A stretch of 23,116 nt of DNA. Source: Guillardia theta CCMP2712. Lineage: Eukaryota > Cryptophyceae > Pyrenomonadales > Geminigeraceae. Under the pieces are notes generated by a model that did not search any database, was not told the origin of the DNA, and was given only the letters and a program-made list of their open reading frames with translations. The translations under genes and the position numbers were made by a program. The stretch covers positions 5,545 to 28,660 of the forward strand of contig NW_005434382.1 in NCBI RefSeq assembly GCF_000315625.1. Direction: 5' to 3'. This document shows, in pieces, positions 18,866 to 23,116 of the stretch. How positions within the stretch are numbered: position 1 is the stretch's first letter; every line of letters starts with the position of its first letter.

Positions 18866-18960
18866 AGGTTCCTTATTTCCTGGCATGCAGATTTGCGGTA
18901 CCCCTGCGCTGGTGGAGTAAGAGCCGCCAGGAACGACGGAAGCTTGGGAAACCATTGAGA

Positions 18961-21108
18961 ATGCTCCGAAGCATGTGGCCAATATCTATTGTGAACCCTG
19001 ACGAGATCGTGCAGTACCGTACCTCCAGCTACCTCAAGAGGCAGACGGAAACTGGAACGATGCCGTCACCAGCTGAGCTTGTGCGACGACTGGATGACTT
19101 CGCAAGGCAGAATCCCAAAAGCAGGACGAGCAAAGCTCTGAAAGCCAAAGAGATATCCTTGGAAGCCTTAGCCGAAGCCATCAGTCACACATGCAGCTTT
19201 GCTGAACCTTCACCACTGGAGAGTCTGAAAGGTCTCGGGCAGTGGGGTGATGATGCCAGGCAGTGGTACCTGTCCGAATTTCTAGCAGACAGGCAACGGC
19301 AGATGGAGGCCAGGTCTTATGATGACCAGGGCACGAGTGTGCAGACGATTACCATGAAGGTACTAGGGATACCTGCATACTTCTCCAGACAGGTTGAAAA
19401 CTTATGCGTCAAGCTGGAAGAGCAAGGCTTGATCGTAGATCAGACGCAAGACAGCAGGAGTTTGATCTTCAAGGCTCCCCTCAAGCCTGACCTGGCGAAG
19501 GCAGAAGAGATCCCAGCAGTGATCACCTTTGTCCGCAACGAGGCGGCAGAGAAATTCTGGAAAGGAGAAGGTACCTTTAAGGTGGCTGGAAGGAGGATCC
19601 TAGCAGTGAACCCAGCAGCCAACCCACCGATCTCGTTCAAGATGCGACCAAAGAAGGAGAACATGGGCAGAGTCGGAATCCTAGCGGAGGTGGCCCAACT
19701 CCTTAAGCTCAATGATTCGAGTACAGGTGATATATGTGAGATCTACAGGCAGTTGTGCTTGAAACAGGGCCTAGCAATTATCGACCTGATCCCAAACGCG
19801 GGAATGACAGTGAACCTCCCCCCCAAGAGGAACCTGCCGCCAAAGAAGGTGTTTGCAGCGGTAGGAATAGACACAGTCAACCAGAACAGAGAGGTAGACT
19901 GGATCGCGACTTGTTCGAGCCTGGAAGTAGCGGACATCGTCCTCCAGGCATTCGATCGACATGGAAAAGATCGAGCAGGAGTCACTTTGGGATTGGTCTC
20001 AGAGAATGACAAAATACTGAAATGGTTTTCAGTTCAAATGGAAGCAACGACTATGCTCAAGCATACGAAGAATGCTGTGCGACAGGAGGCGGCAACGGCA
20101 ACGGGGGCAGAGATGCTGTACTCAGTGCAAATCTCCTCCCCAGTGCCATCAGGGAAGTTCTCTCGAAGTGAGATTGAAAAAATCTGCGCCAGTGACGAAA
20201 CGGGCAGAGCCAAAGTCATCCGAAACATCCGGAGGTCTGTCGCATGCTGGGACCCACAGGTTGAAAAAGAGCTGCAACGGGTACACATCCAATGTGACGC
20301 AGAGACGGGGATGTGGGATGGGTCTGGAATTATTCTCAGGCTACGAAGTGAAAGGAGTGCAAGAAAGATGATGGCTGAATTCCCCACACACCTTCTCTGC
20401 TGGCAAGGCACAGTTGAGATCCAGACGACAGCAAGTAGTCTGAACCTCAAAGTGTCGCCTCAGGCAACACAGGATCAATCTGACCAAGCCAGATCACAAA
20501 CGCCGGGAACCAGAGCAGGCGGAACCGTGTGGAAAGAGATTGAACTGAACTCAATCATCAACGAAACAAACCTGCCCGACGCGGAAGCAGAGGTAGTAAT
20601 TGCTGAGATCAAGACAGCTATCGCGGAAGTAGTTAACAATGACCTACAACAGCAAGGAAAGACCTTACTTCGTCTTGACGATGCTGTGCACGACATGCAG
20701 GTCGCCTTAGACAGTCCAGGCAACGCGTCCTTCTCCACGCTGCAAGAATGGGCTGATAAAGGCACTGGAGCGACATGGGATACCCAGAGTAAGGGCTTCA
20801 AAGAGCGAGTCCAACGAATCGTTGAGAAGCATACATGGAAGGTCGCGAAGCGCAAGCAAAGCGCTTTTGCCCCCAAAGAAGAGAAGCAGTTTAAGACTGA
20901 CCTGCTCTTCATTGCATTGAATAAATTCCTAGAGGAGACAGTAATCTCTTCGGTAGGAATGCTGGGAGATAACGACGAACTAAAGTTCATGTTGAGCACT
21001 GAACTACAGATGAAAGAGGCCGGAATGGAAGAGGAACCGGAGGAAGGGAGCAAGGCGGACGACGCAGAGGGGATGTCACTAGACTCCCCCCCTGCGGCAC
21101 AAGCTTAA
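18961..21108 (+). CDS. LINE ORF1 protein, 716 aa
   Basis: The frame is intact from ATG 18961 to TAA 21106-21108; a TTG six bases upstream is in frame but less likely to start. Residues about 130-217 have the pattern of an RRM-like fold: ITMKVLGIPAYF as first strand, a helix, EEIPAVITFVRNEAAEKFW at the RNP1 and second-helix position, then FKVAGRRILAVNP. ORF1 proteins of LINEs bind the element RNA and act as chaperones in the RNP. A further region (about 270-480) may hold more RRM-like repeats. No CCHC zinc knuckle, which many APE-type LINE ORF1s have, is present. The C-terminus is helical and then acidic. The stop codon shares its last base with the ORF2 start. A related fragment lies at 13220-13342. 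Confidence 0.85.
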   Translation: MLRSMWPISIVNPDEIVQYRTSSYLKRQTETGTMPSPAELVRRLDDFARQNPKSRTSKALKAKEISLEALAEAISHTCSFAEPSPLESLKGLGQWGDDARQWYLSEFLADRQRQMEARSYDDQGTSVQTITMKVLGIPAYFSRQVENLCVKLEEQGLIVDQTQDSRSLIFKAPLKPDLAKAEEIPAVITFVRNEAAEKFWKGEGTFKVAGRRILAVNPAANPPISFKMRPKKENMGRVGILAEVAQLLKLNDSSTGDICEIYRQLCLKQGLAIIDLIPNAGMTVNLPPKRNLPPKKVFAAVGIDTVNQNREVDWIATCSSLEVADIVLQAFDRHGKDRAGVTLGLVSENDKILKWFSVQMEATTMLKHTKNAVRQEAATATGAEMLYSVQISSPVPSGKFSRSEIEKICASDETGRAKVIRNIRRSVACWDPQVEKELQRVHIQCDAETGMWDGSGIILRLRSERSARKMMAEFPTHLLCWQGTVEIQTTASSLNLKVSPQATQDQSDQARSQTPGTRAGGTVWKEIELNSIINETNLPDAEAEVVIAEIKTAIAEVVNNDLQQQGKTLLRLDDAVHDMQVALDSPGNASFSTLQEWADKGTGATWDTQSKGFKERVQRIVEKHTWKVAKRKQSAFAPKEEKQFKTDLLFIALNKFLEETVISSVGMLGDNDELKFMLSTELQMKEAGMEEEPEEGSKADDAEGMSLDSPPAAQA

Positions 21109-21110
21109 TG
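21106..21110 (+). promoter_or_regulatory. TAATG stop-start overlap of ORF1 and ORF2
   Basis: TAA (21106-21108) ends ORF1 and ATG (21108-21110) begins the next frame, sharing one base. UAAUG overlaps are known to support translational coupling (termination-reinitiation) in the silkworm telomeric LINE SART1, which suggests the same mechanism here. Confidence 0.75.
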
Positions 21111-21920
21111 GACGCAGGAACAGGAGGAGACGAGGGCAGGTGGGACAATTGGCACAAGGGTGAGGGGGAAGGACAAGAAGGTGAGAAAAACAAAGACAAA
21201 GAAAATCAAAAAACGACACAAACATTCGACCTCGTAGGGGAGATCCCCTGGAGTCGAAGGGAACAAAACAGAGAATATGGATTAGCGGCGCTACTCAACT
21301 CGGGAGAAGCTGGCTTTCTCTCCGAAGATGTTGTGGAGGCGATAATCCTCGAGGCAAGCGAAGGTATCGAACCATTGGAAGACAGATTTCAAGTAGCATG
21401 GCTACGAGACAAGAGGTACGCGAACGCGCAAACTAGAAACCAGGTCGAGTCGCCGAGAGGGACTATTGTCCTCCCGAGAATAGTAGCTTGTTTGAGAGAT
21501 CAAGAGGGGAGGACAAAGAGAGCAAAGCGACTACTAGCCGGGGCAGCTCAGCCATTCTTATTCCCGTGCGTAGAGAATGGCAATCATTGGATTCTACTAA
21601 TGGCAGATTTTGACACAAAAAGAATACGCATTGTTGATTCACTCAGCACGGCTGAGAGAGACTTGGGGATTGTCAGAAGTCAAAGGGAGGCACAGTTTCA
21701 GCTGGAAGGCGCACAACGAATGGACTTAGCCACACTCGCGGCGACGATTGTCACGGAGGCATTCAGCGACCAGCTATTGTGCGAGGATTTCTTCTGCTTG
21801 TTCCCTTTGCTTTGGGAATGGCCAGAGTCGCACGGGCAGGTGCAGGGAGATACTGTTGCATTTGCTGCTGATCGCAAAGACAAACAGACCGACACAACGA
21901 GACATCTCAAAAACAGGTAG
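21108..21920 (+). CDS. LINE ORF2 N-terminal part with Ulp1-type cysteine-protease core
   Basis: 270 codons to TAG at 21918-21920. After a Gly/Lys/Glu-rich leader comes EYGLAALLNSGE (56-67), the peptide also found at 13431-13466. Residues about 150-180, FPCVENGNHWILLMADFD then KRIRIVDSLS, match the His and Asp elements of Ulp1/SENP (C48) proteases: His160-Trp and Asp177-Ser-Leu. The Gln-x5-Cys motif expected about 70-90 residues later is absent from this frame but present in the +1 frame at 21823-21843. So this open frame is the first part of a longer ORF2 whose remainder continues in another frame. Ulp1-like domains are known in some LINEs (NeSL-type); the role there is not settled. The last about 30 residues in this frame are probably not real protein. 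Confidence 0.75.
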   Translation: MDAGTGGDEGRWDNWHKGEGEGQEGEKNKDKENQKTTQTFDLVGEIPWSRREQNREYGLAALLNSGEAGFLSEDVVEAIILEASEGIEPLEDRFQVAWLRDKRYANAQTRNQVESPRGTIVLPRIVACLRDQEGRTKRAKRLLAGAAQPFLFPCVENGNHWILLMADFDTKRIRIVDSLSTAERDLGIVRSQREAQFQLEGAQRMDLATLAATIVTEAFSDQLLCEDFFCLFPLLWEWPESHGQVQGDTVAFAADRKDKQTDTTRHLKNR

Positions 21921-23116
21921 GCAGCAAGGCGTCCCCCCACCCCAGCAATGGCTCGAGAGGATGAGGCACCGGCTGCTGGATGCGCTTTGGGTGGAGGATC
22001 CAGGAAAAGCGCGCATGCGAGAAACGATCAAAGGCATCTGCAGAGCTTTACAACACGCGCAAGATAAAGGGTACAAGGAATGGCAAGCAGCAGAGGTGAC
22101 CCAGGCACAAGAGATGGAGCAGGGAGAGCAAGAACCGTGGCAAGCGAGAAACATGGTGGACCTGCGGACATATGAAAGGTCAGAACAGATGGACTCACTA
22201 CCGCCGCAGGCCACATCGCTCCCCCCAGCGGGCAAGCACAAAGAACAAGCTTCGAACGATGTAAGGGGAACTAGGGAGGAGGAGGAGACGCACTCTCCGG
22301 CAAGAGATCGAAGGGGAGTACCACATCAACTTCAATGGGCCAATAGGGAAGAGGAACAAATACTAACAACAGGTAGAAAACCTCACAATGCAATTCGAAC
22401 AGAAAGATCAGAGCAACCATCATGGGTGGAGATGCACAGAAAGGATAACACCCCAGGCAACATCATCTCTCAAAATGTTAATGGGTGCAGCCAGTTTGTG
22501 CTGAAACACATCTTGGGATACCTGATTGAGACATACCAGCCGAGCGTGGTAATGCTGCAGGAGGTCTTGGTAGGGGGGAGGAGGAAAGAGATAGCTCTCC
22601 GAACGATGATCAAGAAGGAATGGGGATGCTATCGAGTATTTATCACGAAAGGCACGGGGGGCGGGAGAAAGGGTAAGAGTGACCTACGCCTCATGACATT
22701 AGCGCATGCTGACCTTGCACCTCGCCCCCCCCTGCCATGGCACTTCGCCATGGAAGAGGAGCGCGAGGTCTCCCAAAAAAGAATACAGGTTTTACACGTT
22801 GGCCGCAAAAAAGAAACAATATTGTTGGCGAACGTACATTTCCCTATCGCATCGGAGGGGAGGGACCGAGACAACATGTGGAAGGCGCTGAGCCAGATGC
22901 TCAAGATGGACCCAAACATTAAGCTCAGCATCGTCGGAGGCGACTTCAACGCATCTCGAAAGCTTGCAGAGATCTGCACGAGAGTAGGGTACGGGAGCAA
23001 CTCGAACGTGCACCGCGCAGATGAGGAAATGGAACGAAACTTAAATGAGCTGGGGCGATATCAGATGGTCACCTGCGAAAAGATGAGCAGAAGCAGTTCG
23101 CATTCACCTCTCCACA
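21730..23116 (+). CDS. LINE ORF2 continued: Ulp1 Cys segment and AP endonuclease (partial)
   Basis: This frame is open from the codon after TAG 21727-21729 to the window end, shifted +1 from the previous ORF. GQSRTGRCREILLHLLLI (about 21820-21873) has the Gln-x5-Cys spacing and following hydrophobic helix of Ulp1 proteases. After a Gln/Glu-rich linker comes an exonuclease-endonuclease-phosphatase (AP endonuclease) domain of LINE type: N-terminal ISQNVNG (about 22466), catalytic Glu in VVMLQEV (about 22550), ILLANVHFP (about 22820) and IVGGDFNA (about 22930). This enzyme nicks the genomic target to prime reverse transcription. Near 23065-23080 coding similarity seems to move to another frame (DEQKQFAFTSP, as in the FTFTSP part of APE domains), so a second indel is possible. 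Confidence 0.8.

Larger units (their letters stand above)
18885..23116 (+). mobile_element. Non-LTR retrotransposon (LINE), 5' portion; 3' end outside window
   Basis: It comprises a short leader (18885-18960), ORF1 (18961-21108), and ORF2 starting in a TAATG overlap with a Ulp1-type protease segment and an AP-type endonuclease. None of these frames has introns, unlike the host genes. Reverse transcriptase must lie to the right. The left boundary is uncertain: the minisatellite/telomere array may be the target site or may itself be the repetitive 5' UTR of the element. At least one frame change in ORF2 suggests this copy may be inactive. Confidence 0.85.

Noticed and set aside
20475-21053. 192-aa minus-strand open frame
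   Set aside because: It lies fully opposite the intact LINE ORF1 and has no domain; it is a shadow of that frame.
1-23116. tRNA or rRNA genes
   Set aside because: No convincing tRNA cloverleaf or conserved rRNA stretch was seen by eye; a covariance-model search would be needed to exclude them.

Overview
This is nuclear DNA of a eukaryote, not a bacterium. Almost every gene is cut by short GT-AG introns (mostly 40-70 nt) whose phases I could check by joining reading frames, and plant/alga-type telomere repeats (TTTAGGG) occur inside the window. Compact intron-rich genes, TTTAGGG repeats and an ion channel fused to a PH domain together suggest a unicellular alga or protist such as a cryptophyte. 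That placement is inference.

Layout. 1-998 (minus) is the 5' part of a PH-domain plus voltage-gated ion-channel gene, with a GA-rich 7-bp microsatellite just upstream. 1799-3267 (plus) is a ten-exon coiled-coil gene. 3434-4832 (minus) is an eleven-exon TPR plus EF-hand gene. 5394-8109 and 8129-10416 (plus) are two closely packed multi-exon coiled-coil genes, the second ending in MORN repeats. 10852-12807 (plus) is an intronless 651-aa acidic/basic low-complexity protein with a Cys cluster. 13.1-13.5 kb holds two small pieces resembling the LINE at the right end, in opposite orientations, beside an unrecognised coiled-coil gene (to 14201). 14706-14985 (minus) is a probable terminal exon. 15.47-15.83 kb is a repeat-rich block with interstitial telomere repeats. 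16021-16709 (plus) is a PX-domain gene. 16770-17800 (minus) is a short-chain dehydrogenase.

18199-18884 is a composite array in which TTTAGGG tracts alternate with two homogeneous minisatellites (20 bp and 19 bp). Directly after it begins a non-LTR retrotransposon (LINE). Its ORF1 is an intact 716-aa protein with an RRM-like segment. ORF2 starts at a TAATG stop-start overlap and carries a Ulp1-type cysteine-protease core; the matching catalytic-Cys segment and the AP-endonuclease domain lie in a different frame. The reverse transcriptase would lie beyond the right edge.

The strongest lead is this telomere-associated LINE: UAAUG coupling, Ulp1 protease plus AP endonuclease, and a mixed telomere/minisatellite array where its 5' end should be. 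The host genes do not form an obvious pathway; coiled-coil, TPR, EF-hand, MORN and PX proteins are common in cytoskeletal or membrane-associated roles, but no joint function can be shown from sequence.
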